This document shows positions 1 through 12,000 of a stretch of DNA of 64,000 nucleotides, piece by piece. The position numbers and the translations under genes were made by a program. Numbering within the stretch: position 1 is the first letter of the stretch; each line of letters starts with the position of its first letter. The DNA is taken from NCBI GenBank assembly GCA_021014325.1, contig CM037460.1, forward strand, positions 26,998,336-27,062,335, in the 5' to 3' direction. A model generated the notes under the pieces. It saw only the letters and a list, made by a program, of their open reading frames with translations, ran no database searches and was not told the origin of the DNA. This DNA is from Plazaster borealis. Taxonomy: Eukaryota; Echinodermata; Asteroidea; Forcipulatida; Labidiasteridae.

Positions 1-65
1 TAGTTTTCAAGGTCAGGTTGCAGTGTTGTCGGCCAAGCTCCAAGAATTGCAAAAAGACTATTGCA
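1..65 (+). CDS. HMMR: HMMR exon 1 in window (partial)
   Basis: Frame starting at base 2 reads SFQGQVAVLSAKLQELQKDY and then Cys, followed by one base of a split codon. The donor gtaagt is at 66. The exon starts upstream of the window. Hydrophobic spacing fits a coiled coil. The other two frames give no coiled-coil-like peptide, and only phase 1 joins to the next exon. Confidence 0.75.
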
Positions 66-3000
66 GTAAGTCAGACTGTTTTATAGCAACCAGCATAAAC
101 CAGTGTGTCCTCTTGTCTCCCCCCCCCCCCAATTACTCAACATATATATTAACATAAAAATTGACTTGGTAACGAGCAACGGAGAGATGTTGATAGTATA
201 AAACATTGTGAGAAACGACTCCCTCTGAAGTAACGTAGTTTTTGAGAAAGAGGTAATTTCTCACTAAAATATTTTAATCTGAGAAAGACTTCAGGCCTGA
301 ATGAAGCCTTTCTTAGGCATCTGAAATCACACAAATTTGTGCAACAAGGCCGTTTTTTCTTTCATCAATTTCTTACAACTTCGGTGACCAATTGAGCCCA
401 AATTTTCACAGGCTTGTTATTTTATGCATATGTTGGGATACACCAAGTGAGAACACTGGTCTTTGACAATTACCAAACGTGTTCAGTGCCTTTAAAATAA
501 TAATTTGTTTGAATTGTTGCAAAATATCGAGTAATAAACCACAGGGGAAACTGTCTGGGTGAATTATAGTTCAATCTTCGGGGTGAACAAAGAACAATTT
601 ACCAGAACAGGTTTGACCCTTCGACCTCCCGATTAACGTACTGGTGCTTTACCAACTGAGCTACTTAGCCCTGAGGGACCTTGTCAAAATTGGTCCAGGA
701 CAACCAGCCGATAAGTACCGTCCAGGACAAGGTTTTTTACTCTCCGTTAATTCACTTTGTTAGAAATTGGGTGTCGGAGAAACCATGAGAGAAGTTCACA
801 GTGCCTGGGGTTACATTTGTGTGGAGACTTAGATTGCTATCTACTGGAAAACAAGCAGGGGTTCTCTACATGGCTCACTATAATCAACTCTTCTACACAT
901 CTTAGTTAAATGACCACCAAACCTTTCAGATCACTTCAAAACCGCAACTTTGTTTATACTACATTTAATCAGCCAGTCAAGCCGCAGAGCGCTAAGCGGG
1001 GTGCATTGGCATGGGGCATGTCTTTGGTGCATCGGACAACTGTGTGCCTTTCAGTGAGTAAAACCGTGTCTGTCATAAAAATATGCGCAAGACTTTACAC
1101 AGTCTGTAATAATGCCCAAGTTGTTCTTATTGTTTTAGTTTCTAAGAGTGAGGCTGAAGACATGAAGATCATGCTGCAGTCGGCTGATCGTGTGACGGAG
1201 GAGAAACAAAAAATGCTTCAGATCCAGAGCATGGGACGAGACCGAGATTTAGCCTCCATGGAAGCTAAGGTATTCCATGGACGGGGTTTTGTGAAGCTAA
1301 AGGGCCGTGTCACATGAGGCAATGTTCAGGCAACCACTTCCAGGCAATCTCCTAGAAGAACAAAAAAAAACATTCATATTTTAATTTTTACATAATGTTC
1401 TTCGAGGTGTTGAGTCACTGTTAGCATTAAAAAATGTATTTTGTACTACTAAAGCATTCCTTTTTGACGATGACTAGAGCAAGCTAGTCGAAACGTTAAG
1501 AACTCACTCCGTGGCAGTAAAGTTAATAACGAGAAGTCCCTTCGATCCACTAAGCGAAAGTAGTAGTTCTGGTCGATTTCCTAGGTAGTAGTGAATAAGC
1601 AGGACAGTTTTTTTTCTTCAGAACTTTGTAGTCTCCCGAATTCCAAAATCTACTCCGGGGCAGTAGAATAAATAGCAAGACAAGTTCTCAAAGAACAAAA
1701 TCTACACAGCAAGGTAGATATACACGCAAACTGAATATACATTGATACCTCACCATGCAATGCCTCAAAAACCATATACAGAGTGCTGTTGTTGTGCATC
1801 TACGCGTGTTTTCCTGAATGGTTAAACGGAACTTGTGACTTCCGTTTAACCATTTATCCATTTCTACCAATTCCAATTCAAATTGAGAATTAGAACTACG
1901 ATGCAGGGTTATCGCGATCATCGATCCCGGTGTCCGAGGGAAATCTGTCCCCCGGAGATTCTGTCCCCCATGGGAAATTAACATGGGCTGGAGGGTGACT
2001 GCTCTATATTCCGACACCCCTATGTTCCGACAACCCCCTCATGATTTACATAGGGTTAGGGTTAGGGTTGGGGTTAGGGTTAGGGTTAGGAATAGGAAAA
2101 TACACCAGGGTTGTCGGAACATAGGGGTGTCGGAACATAGGGGTGTCGGAACATAGGGGTGTAACCGGCTGGAGGAGGTTGATTCAAGACAGGGCGCTAT
2201 CAGAAGAATATAGTACACAGTTCGCCGTATGGGGGGACAGAATCTCCTGCCACACCGGCTCTCTATTTTCTGTGTGTATTTTGAGCCAACCTGTAAAGGA
2301 GGAGCAGATGTTAACACACTTTACAGTTCCCAGTACTATATATGCCCAGTCTTGATAGTCACAAACCCACGGAAAACGTGTAACAATTTATAGGGAATTG
2401 AAAATATTTATTACAAATTGTTGAGATTAAGATAAGACACAACAAACAAAAGGGACATTTTTAAGAAAATAGAAAGTACTTCTTTACTTTTGCGTGGGAG
2501 TGTGCTCAACAATGGTCGCTCAAAAATATTATTATCAATTGTTACAAAACAAAGCAGGGAAAAAATTCTCTACAGGCAAGCTGAAAAGGAAGGTCCCATT
2601 TTTTTAGTGTCGTTTCCGTTCAAACATTTAGGAAAATTTTGAAACAGATTTCATTTGGGTTTTTTTCTTCTGTTTATATGGTAAAAAGTCCTAACCCTAG
2701 TGTATTGGTTGCTTCCAAGACGCCTGTAAACAATGCCCTGTGTGTTAAGGGTTTTCAAGCCTATCATTAATGCCTAGACTAGACCTACAGACAAAATTAA
2801 GGGACTAATATTCACTTTGACTCCATTGAGATGTATTTTAAGTAAAAGAGTAAACTTTGAATTGTCTTTTTGAGCTTTCATTTTATTTTTGGTATTTTTA
2901 GCTCCTTGGAATCGAGATGGATCTTTCAAACAGGGCGAGGGAGATTGAGAAAATCACCGAGGAGAAACTGGAGCTTCAGGATGCTTGTGGCACACTGCAG

Positions 3001-6000
3001 GCAGAGGTGGACTTTAAGGAACAACGCCAGGAGGAGTTGGAGACGGTCATTAAAGATGAGAGGAAGAAGCATCAGCAGATGGAGGACGAGATGCAGGTAC
3101 ACCTTATCATGATGACTCAGTTTTCATCATGATGACTCGGTACTCATCATGATGACTCAGTACTCATCATGATAACTCAGTACTCATCATGATAACTCAG
3201 TACTCATCATGATGACTCAGTACTCATCATGATGACTCAGTACTCATCATGATGACTCAGTACTCATCATGATGACTCAGTACTCATCGTAATGACTCAG
3301 TACTCATCATGATGACTCAGTACTCATCATGATGACTCAGTACTCACCATGAAGACTCGGTACTCATCATGAAGACTCGGTACTCATCCTGATGACTCGG
3401 TACTCATCATGACTGAGTACTCATCCTGATGACTCAGTACTCATCATAACGACTCGGTACTCATGATGACGACTCAGTACTCATCATGATGACTCAGTAC
3501 TCATCATGATGAGTACCGGTATTTTACTCAAGTTCTTGTTGTGACTCAAGAAATGACCCATGTCTTGATCTTTTCTAGTACTATGTCTAAGATAAATAGC
3601 TTCTTTATTCACATTTGACTTCATTTGTTAAAAACAAAATGTTATGCAAGTTCGCCCCAAACAAGGCTGAACGCCACTCTTGGTAAGGGGGTACAAGAAG
3701 AAAACATGTAAGATGAAAATAACACAGGAGAGTTAAAGATAGGAATTGAAACTCCTCTTAAAACAGTCTAGATTGTAGGATGGAGGGAAACATGCACCAG
3801 GCAAGGAGTTCCAAAGAGATGCAGTAAGTGGAATAAAGCTGTTGGAATTGCTCTTTGTTCTACATGTCAGCAAAGCGAGAGTATATGGATGAGAACAATT
3901 AGAAAGCCTGGTTTCACGCTCAAACACCCTGATAGGAGGAACGAGGTCGGACACACTGGTGGCACATTTTACCATGAAACTATCTGTAGAAAAGACTTGA
4001 ATAAAGACCATGACTCTAATTCTGGGAAAGTGTTTTTGACTTGAACTTGCATGTTATAATCTTCTCTGGTACAAAGTTTAAGATAAATGAGTCATTAATA
4101 CTCATGAGATCTCAACAGACTGAAACTCAAGATCGATATCGGTCAGTAAGGTTTATAGCTCAGACGTGGTTTGCAATCTTCTGTGGAAATTAATTTCTTT
4201 TGCAGTTGCTCATGGAGAAACTTGACGCAGAATTCCAGAAGAATTCCAAATTAATGGCTGATCTACGAGAAGGCTCGGATACAAAACGAGAACTTCTGGA
4301 GACCCTGGAGGTAACGGAGCGTCTACAAAACGAGAACAGCGACTTGCAGATAGCTTGTCGTGAAAAGGTAAATAGAGCTCTGTTAAAGGGATTGTATACG
4401 TTTGGTAATTGGAACCCACTGTTTGTTTCAATCCTATATAGTTGTAGATATATTCCACAAAACTAACCTGTGAAAATTTCATTTCAAAAAGTGGTAGCAT
4501 TTTTGAGATATTGCCGAAATTCTGGAGTGGTTGAGCCCACGCAGGAAGAATAATCTGCAATTGGAATACACAGTCTGAGAAACGTTCTTGTCAGTAACGC
4601 TTCTCAGATTCAAATTTTGAGGGATAAAGAGTGATATCTTTTTCCATAACCGCAGTTCTTCAAAGTGAAAAGTTTCTCAAAATGCATTATACTATCCAAA
4701 GCTGCTGTACTTCTTACCAAGTAAGTTTTTATTGCCATTAGAGGGTTCTGTGTTCAAATCCTACCTGAAGCTTCTTTAAGATTTTAGAGTTGGTAGAGCA
4801 CCGACACGTAAGGTTGCAGGTTCAAATCCTGTTCTAGAAATTATTTCTTTGTTAACGATGCCCAAATTATTCATGTCCTTTTTTTTATTTTGTGTAACAT
4901 CCACAGGCTTCTGAACTGATCAAGTCAAAGGAGGAGTCTGGCCGAGCAGCAGCCATAATTTCAAGTCTCAACAAGAGAGCTGCAGAGGACAAGGTATGTT
5001 AACTAACCCTATAATAATAATATTGACTCTTACAAAGCGCAATTCCAAAGAATGATCATTGCGCTTCGAACATTATTACCCCTGATCACTGGCCATATGT
5101 TTCATTCCTTAAACCATCACAGCTCCCTGGGGAGTATACAGCCTGTGCTGCTAAGTATGCAGCGCACCAAGCTAAATCAATCACAAGAACCATCTCTGCC
5201 CTCACAGGTACCCATTTACCCCTGGGTGACGAGAAGCAGTTATAGTTAAGTGACAAGTGTCATGACCGGGATTCGAACCAACACCCTGATGACTTGGCAA
5301 CCAGAACTTGAGTCCGATGCTCTAAACCGCTCGGCCACGAAGCGCCACAGTTTCTTGCTCATTTCCTATTGTGTGTTTAAACTGTTTAACCTTTTTGCTA
5401 CTTTTTAAGTAATTTTTATATTGTACATGTTCTAGTGCAATTCAACCCTATCGGTTGTCATACTGTTCATTCCTTTTAAGTGTTTCTATGAAATAAACCA
5501 ATCAATATAATATAATATAATTCTTCCAAATCCTTCTCATGGTTTCATGTTATTTTGGAGGATTTGGTCATATACCTCCAAACCACCCGCTCATTGTCTC
5601 AGGCTAATTTGATCAGAGTCCAAACGTTTAGGAGTTGATTTATTGTAGACTGTAGGATTTTGGAGGATCTGCAGCCAAAGATACAGAGAGCTGGAGTTTG
5701 AATAAACAGTGATATTAAAGGCATCGTACACGTTTGGTAATGACTCAAAACAAATAATAGCATAAAAATTTACTTGATAACAAGCAACGGAGAGCTGTTG
5801 ATAGTATAAAACATTGTAGGAAATAACTCCCTCTGAAGTAACATAGTTTTTGAGAAAGAGGTATTTTCTCACTAAAATAATAAAAAAGTTTTTATTCCCA
5901 TCTGAAAGCACACAAATGCACAAACAAGGGTGTTTTTTCTTTCATCATTTTCTTGCAACTTCGATGACCAATTGAGCCCAAATTTTCACAGGCTTGTTAT

Positions 6001-9000
6001 TTGATGCATATGTTGGGATACACCAAGTGACAACTCTGGTCTTTGACAATTACCAAACGTGTTCAGTGCCTTTAATTATGAAAGTGTGTCCCACCACTAT
6101 CCAAAATACCAGATAAATCTGCTTCAAAAGCATTGGTGACAGAGTTTCATCACAGACAACGTGGTGTCTCGTATTACACTGTTGCACTGGTCTTTTGCCC
6201 CTGGTCTTGGCCTCTGTTGCCCCTGGTCTTGGCCTCTATTGCCCCTGGTCTTTGCCTCTATTGCCCCTGGTCTTTGCCTCTGTTGCCCCTGGTCTTGGTC
6301 TCTGTTGCCCCTGGTCTTGGCCTCTGTTGCCCCTGGTCTTTGCCTATACTGTCCCTGGTCTTTGCGTATGTAATTGCCCCTGGTCTTGGCCTCTGTTGCC
6401 CCTGGTCTTGTCCTCTGTTGCCCCTTGTCTTTACCTATGCTGCCCCTTCCAAATATTCTCACAGGCACCAGCTTTCAAACTAAATTTAATTCATTTCAAC
6501 CTGACATAAATGGACCTTGCCAAGTTAAAAAATGACGTCACTCCTTTCACGGATGAAAATCCATGCATGATATTCTTCAAATTAAAATCCATGTCCACTG
6601 TTTTTCCTCCAATGTAGGATGCCCTCGCTGGCATGGTCAGCACCGTCCAGGATCTCCGTGCAACCATTCTGTTAAAGGAAGACTCCCTGAACATGGTGAC
6701 CAACGAGCTGGAGGACATGAGGCATCGGTGTGAGTCGTTGCAAGCCAGCCTGGAGGAGTACAGGGATGAGGTGCTGGGGGTGCAACGGGAGCTGGAAGAA
6801 AAAGGAGAAGAACTGCAGAGCCAGGCCTGGGCTCACAACATGGAGGTAGGAACAGAGAGAGAGAAAGAGAGTCCATAAACAATAATAAGATTTTATAATA
6901 ATATAACTAGAGCCCTTTTCACACTACTCTATTCCCCCAGTGAGCAACCCCGGGGAATAATGGTCGGCCCTTTCACACTTGCATCGCTTTACCCCTGATC
7001 TACCCCGGCAAATGGGCATACCCCGGGGACTAGCCACCCCTGCTCTGGAGTAAAGCGGTAAAACCCTGGGGAATTCTTGAAACGTGCAACTGGAACCCTG
7101 TGGAATAGGGACCTAGGCGGGGACAGTGTGAAAGTGCACCGGGGTAACCGTGGGGTAAAACAACTCCTGGGGCCTCCCCAGGGCTGTATTCCACGGGGAT
7201 AAGAGATACCGTAATTTCCTGTTGATAAGGCGCTTTATTATTTTGTCCAAGTTCGTTTTAAAGATTTTTTTTGAAAACCATAGCTTTACAATTTTTCGTT
7301 TTACACAACGAGCGCGCGCAGATAAACGTTTTCCCAACGTTTCCCAATGAATTGGCTGCTAGTCTTTGCTATCTAGCTTTTTTGAATACTACAATACATG
7401 CAAGAACCAACGAACGCCAGAGGGCGCTTTCTGAATAATGTTTTCACATTGCAGACATAATAATACCTTATTATAATGTCTGTGTATCATATTAGGAACG
7501 TACACCCTCTGTTGGCGAAATTCACGATTACATTAAAAAACGACTTGTTCGTGTTTAATAAAGACTAGTACCTGTCATGTGATACCTGTTATGTGATATA
7601 GCTGTGTACTGTGTGCAGCATGCATTGATCGTCGCTCATTCGCGACGGCCAGTGACTTCTCTCTTCGGTAAGTTTCGTCAAAAATGTGAATGGTTTAGGT
7701 TTTATTTAAAGAAAAATGTGACATGTAGAATTACCCTGGACAAATAAAAACTATTTTGCAGTTTAAATGTAAGATTTCACATTGTAATCATCAAAATGAA
7801 CTCAATCGAAATCAGATAAGGCGCATCGGAAGATAAGACGCAGTGACTTTTTTGTACCATCGAAAGTCAGATAAGACGCGTCTTATCCGCAGGAAATTAC
7901 GGTACAGTGTAAAAATGGGCTTAGCTTGTTATAAAGCGCTTTATCTACGGGCGTCTCAAAGCGTTTATAATTTTTTTCAGACAGGTTTTTAAAAAAAAAA
8001 AAAATTATCAGACCCATTTATGTAACACCTTGTAAAGGGTTTACAAAGTGCTTTAGCGCATTCAGCAGCCACTACCAGAAACACCGGGGCAAACCCCCTC
8101 TCTTAGCGATAAGTGTAACTGGGTTCTTTTACGCGCGTTACACAACACACGGGACCAACGGCTTTACGTCCCATCCGAAGGACGAAGCAATAAGTGTCTT
8201 GCTTAAGGACACAAGTGTCAAGACCGGGACTCGAACCCACATTCTGCTGATCAGAAACACAAGAGCTTGAGTCCGGTGTGCTTGACTGCTCAGCCACAAC
8301 ACGCCACTAGATTATTAGATTGGCTAAAGTGGTACTTTGTCCTTCCTCATTCACCTCCTTGGACCCCAGTTCGAATCCCACCTCGGACTGTTGCCTCGCA
8401 TATGGGTGGCTAGTGCTTAAAGCGCTCGCCTTGCATTACTCTGGCCCTGGTTCGATTCCCAGCGTAGAGTTGTGCCTTGGTTCTCTCCTGTGTCAAGAGG
8501 GTTGTTTTTCTCTGGGCTCTTTGGTTTTTCCTTCCTCCGGAAAAATCGAACACTGTCGATCTCTGGCTGTGCTCCGTTGTCATATATGGGTCGATGTGGA
8601 GTCAAAAATTTGGTTCTACAAAATGGCGGGCCGTGTTAGTTTACGAAGTAAAAGGAAAACCACACAATATCAAGGGATATTTGTGTGGATCATTATATTC
8701 TACTTTAAAACATCTTTCCATAGGCCTATTTATTTCATAACAAAAACCCAAAACACCCAATCCGAAGGCAACGTGTCTCTTTAAGTAATGTTTGTATCTG
8801 TTATTTTAAAGTGTCTTGTTTTTCTGTGTTGACAGAACTAGTGATACCAGTCAACCTATTTTTTATGGGAATGTTTTTCCATGGGAAATTCATCAATTGT
8901 AAAAGGGTTAGGGTTTGAATTGTTTTCTCACCAGATGGAGATGTTGCAAGAAGATCTAGCAGAGGTTAGAGGTCAACATGACACACTGATGCGAGAAATG

Positions 9001-12000
9001 ACAGATCAGTTGGAGCTGGTGCAGGAACAGGTTGATCAACTTAAGAAACAGGTCAGAGGTCAATTCTTAAGGGGCTGGCAGATCTCTGTGTTTTTTTAAG
9101 AAGAATGTTTCTCGTTGTATAATAATATAATAATACTAATAATAATGACCAAAATGTTTATGGCTCTGGAGTAAATGACGACCCCCTGATGACAATTCTG
9201 AATATTTTTTGTGTCTCCCCCCCCCACCCCTTCACCCACCACCTTAGTTATCAGATAAGAATGAGGAGATGGAAATGATGCAAGAATTGTACGAGTCTCA
9301 GTTGGAGGAGGCTAAATCCAACATTTCCACCGTCGTCGTCGAAACGGACCTGGAAACTGCAGAGATGAGAAAGACCATTGATTCACAGCGGGTTGAAATT
9401 GCAACATATCCTTTGAGTAGGGTACCCCAGGGCTCAAATTGGCGGAGTTGGGGGGGGGGAATCCACAAGACCTCATGGCTTGAAGCTCATGTTATTTTAT
9501 TTCATTTTAATTGTTACAAGCAGAGGTCGTCCAGGGAAGGGCAAAAGTCAAAAAAACTGTCGTCAAAGTAGATTTTCTCCTCCCAGATCCCACTCATTTA
9601 TAACAATATAAAATTGATAACATACAATACACAAATCTAAGATTAAAGTAAAAAGTAAAACAAAAATGGCAAGTAAAAGAATTAAAATGTATACATAAAC
9701 AGAAACCAACAAAACTTAAAACCCCCACGGACAAAAACAAAGGTAGAAACACTGACCAGACGAACTGTCAAAACAAAAATGCGAAAACAATATGAAGAAA
9801 ATTATTGTACAATAAATAATAAGATAAATATAAACATTTTGTACTGGACCAGATTTTTTGTCACAAGACCAGATTCAAAATGACAAAAAACATGAAAAGA
9901 CCTGAATCAAAATGATAACACATTTTTAACATATAAACTGTTTTATTTTGGGGGGTTATGCACAACACAGTTATGCTTACCAGAAAAAAAGGTTATCAGA
10001 CAAAATACAATTTCACATGTAACAACATCTGTGGCTGGTATCGTGCTTATTTATGCTAAGCAGAAAGTTGTTAAGCATTATTTTCTGCAGAAGCAGCACT
10101 ACAGCACTATGAAATTTGGCTCAGATTGAAACTGATTGTCACCGTCCGGTGTCCCCCCTCCTACCCCATTGATAAGGCCATGTCCGAATTGGTGGCTACC
10201 GGCTACCAGCTGGATTGCCGCATCATCATGCTTTGATGTGTAGGATGTCCTTAGCAACAGTCGTAGCCGTAACTGTAGCCGCCAATTCTGATACGGCCTC
10301 ATTATCAATCCTTAAGGATAGAAAGGTTCGGGGTGCTTCTTTTCTGATGTTGCATATTTTTATTCAAAACGGTATCTACCTTTTTGTGCTGTGGTAGTGA
10401 GAAAAATTGCGAAAATGTTAGTCTCAATCTGGAATAGAAATTTGGTGACTGCTCTATATTCCGACAACCCTGTGTTCCAAAAAAAAAACTTGTGATATAC
10501 ATACTAGGGGGTTAGGGTTAGGTTTAGGGTTGGGGTTAGGAATAGGAAAATACACTAGGGGTGTCAAGAACGTAGGGGTGTCGGAACATAGGGGTGTCGG
10601 AACATAGGGGTGTCGGAACATAGGGGTGTAACTTAGAAATTTATAGGTTCTGTTTATAAGAGTCGTTTTTTTAATGGGTGTAGTATTTGAGAATTAGACT
10701 TTGGTCCTTGACTTGCCACCCTCACGTTCAAGACAAAAGAGAAGACGTTCACGGAGCTTCAGGAACAATTTGAACTCATCAGAGAGGAAAAGAATCGGGA
10801 AATCCAACAGTTAAAGGTGAGGAAATAGTGATATTCTTCTGTTATAGGTATTTTCCTACATCTTAATGTATTTTGGTTATTTTATAGAAAGAATATTTCA
10901 GATAATGCATATCTGCCAACTTTTAAGATTTAATTGGAATTGTCCAGATTTTTGAGATTACAGGCCGCAAAAAATCAGAACATTCCTATTTCTGACAAGA
11001 GACAGCAACGAACAAGATAAAAAAGTTCTGGCAAAAGAGGGTGCCATTTGCTTGCGACAGTAGAGATTTTCTTATGGGATACAGTGATTTGTTGTACATT
11101 GTTTTAAATACATGCATCAATTGTATGTGTACATGTAATGAGCTTTATTTGCACAACTTCTTGCGTCGCTATCTGTGGACTCGTAAAACTGGTGTTCCTA
11201 TTTCTGAAGTTTCTATGGTATGTTTCTAGGTATGAATGATATTTTCTCAAAGACAAAACAAACGAATAAATATTTTACTTGGAAAGTGATTGTTTCTTTT
11301 TACCAAACAATTACTTTGCAGACCACTCTTGATCAGTAAACTCCATTTACCAAGAGTTTCAAAATTTGCAAAAGCAGTTTTATGAAATCCATTCTACTGC
11401 ACTAATGACCTTATAGTCCTGAGCTGACGTTATGGAATATACACACAGCAATTTTGGTTTTCTGTGACGATTCTTGTAAGATTTTTATTTCTAAAATACT
11501 TTGCAAACACTCATGGTCGTCTCGAAATTTTCAGTTTTTGATGAGAGAAATTATTATAATTATTAAGTAATAAACCACAAGGGAAACTGACTGCGTAAAC
11601 TTTAAATAATTTAGGATTGAACAAAGAAAAATTGACTATAGCCGGACTTGAACCTGTGACCTCCGGATCAAAATTCCGGCGCTCCACCAACTGAGCTATC
11701 TAGCCCTCATGTTGGCGGTCTCCCTATTTTGTCAGTTTCTTTGCTTGAGGGTGCCATTCAACCTGTAACTTCCACATAGCCAAGGATCACACCCAAGTTT
11801 TACGATACAACCTGGGAAGAGGCAGCAGAGGGATCCCCTTATGGGGATGCGACTTTTTATTTCAAGTATCAAGGAATAAACTGAAAGGGAAACTGACTGG
11901 GTAAATTAGTATAAACAATGAAATTGAGTGATCTGGTGGGTAGAAATTACACACAAACATATGCCAGCCTTTGGATAAAGTAATTCAAATTTAGCACGTA

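Larger units (their letters stand above)
9406..10725 (+). other. HMMR: U12-type AT-AC intron of HMMR
   Basis: The donor is ATATCCTTTG at 9406. Near the 3' end is GTCCTTGAC (10704-10712), close to the U12 branch-site consensus TTCCTTRAC, with the presumed branch A at 10711, 14 nt before the terminal AC at 10724-10725. There is no long pyrimidine tract, as expected for this class. Apart from elements at 10130-10320 and 10444-10633, the intron shows only AT-rich sequence. Confidence 0.85.

Noticed and set aside
1688..2017. 109-codon minus-strand frame.
   Set aside because: Crosses two different repeat elements and has no recognisable motif.
2051..2092. True telomere or fusion point from TTAGGG repeats.
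   Set aside because: Runs are short and lie inside a small element with defined ends and flanking target duplications.
3105..3520. Could the 20-bp repeats be a CRISPR array?
   Set aside because: Units abut with no unique spacers, and the DNA is eukaryotic.
6133..6509. Long overlapping frames on both strands.
   Set aside because: Produced by the 22-bp minisatellite, which lacks stops.
9417..9422. GT donor gtaggg as an alternative end of exon 9248-9405.
   Set aside because: It would leave phase 1 and require an acceptor in the purine-rich start of the next exon. The AT-AC solution explains the frame, the branch site and the lack of a pyrimidine tract.
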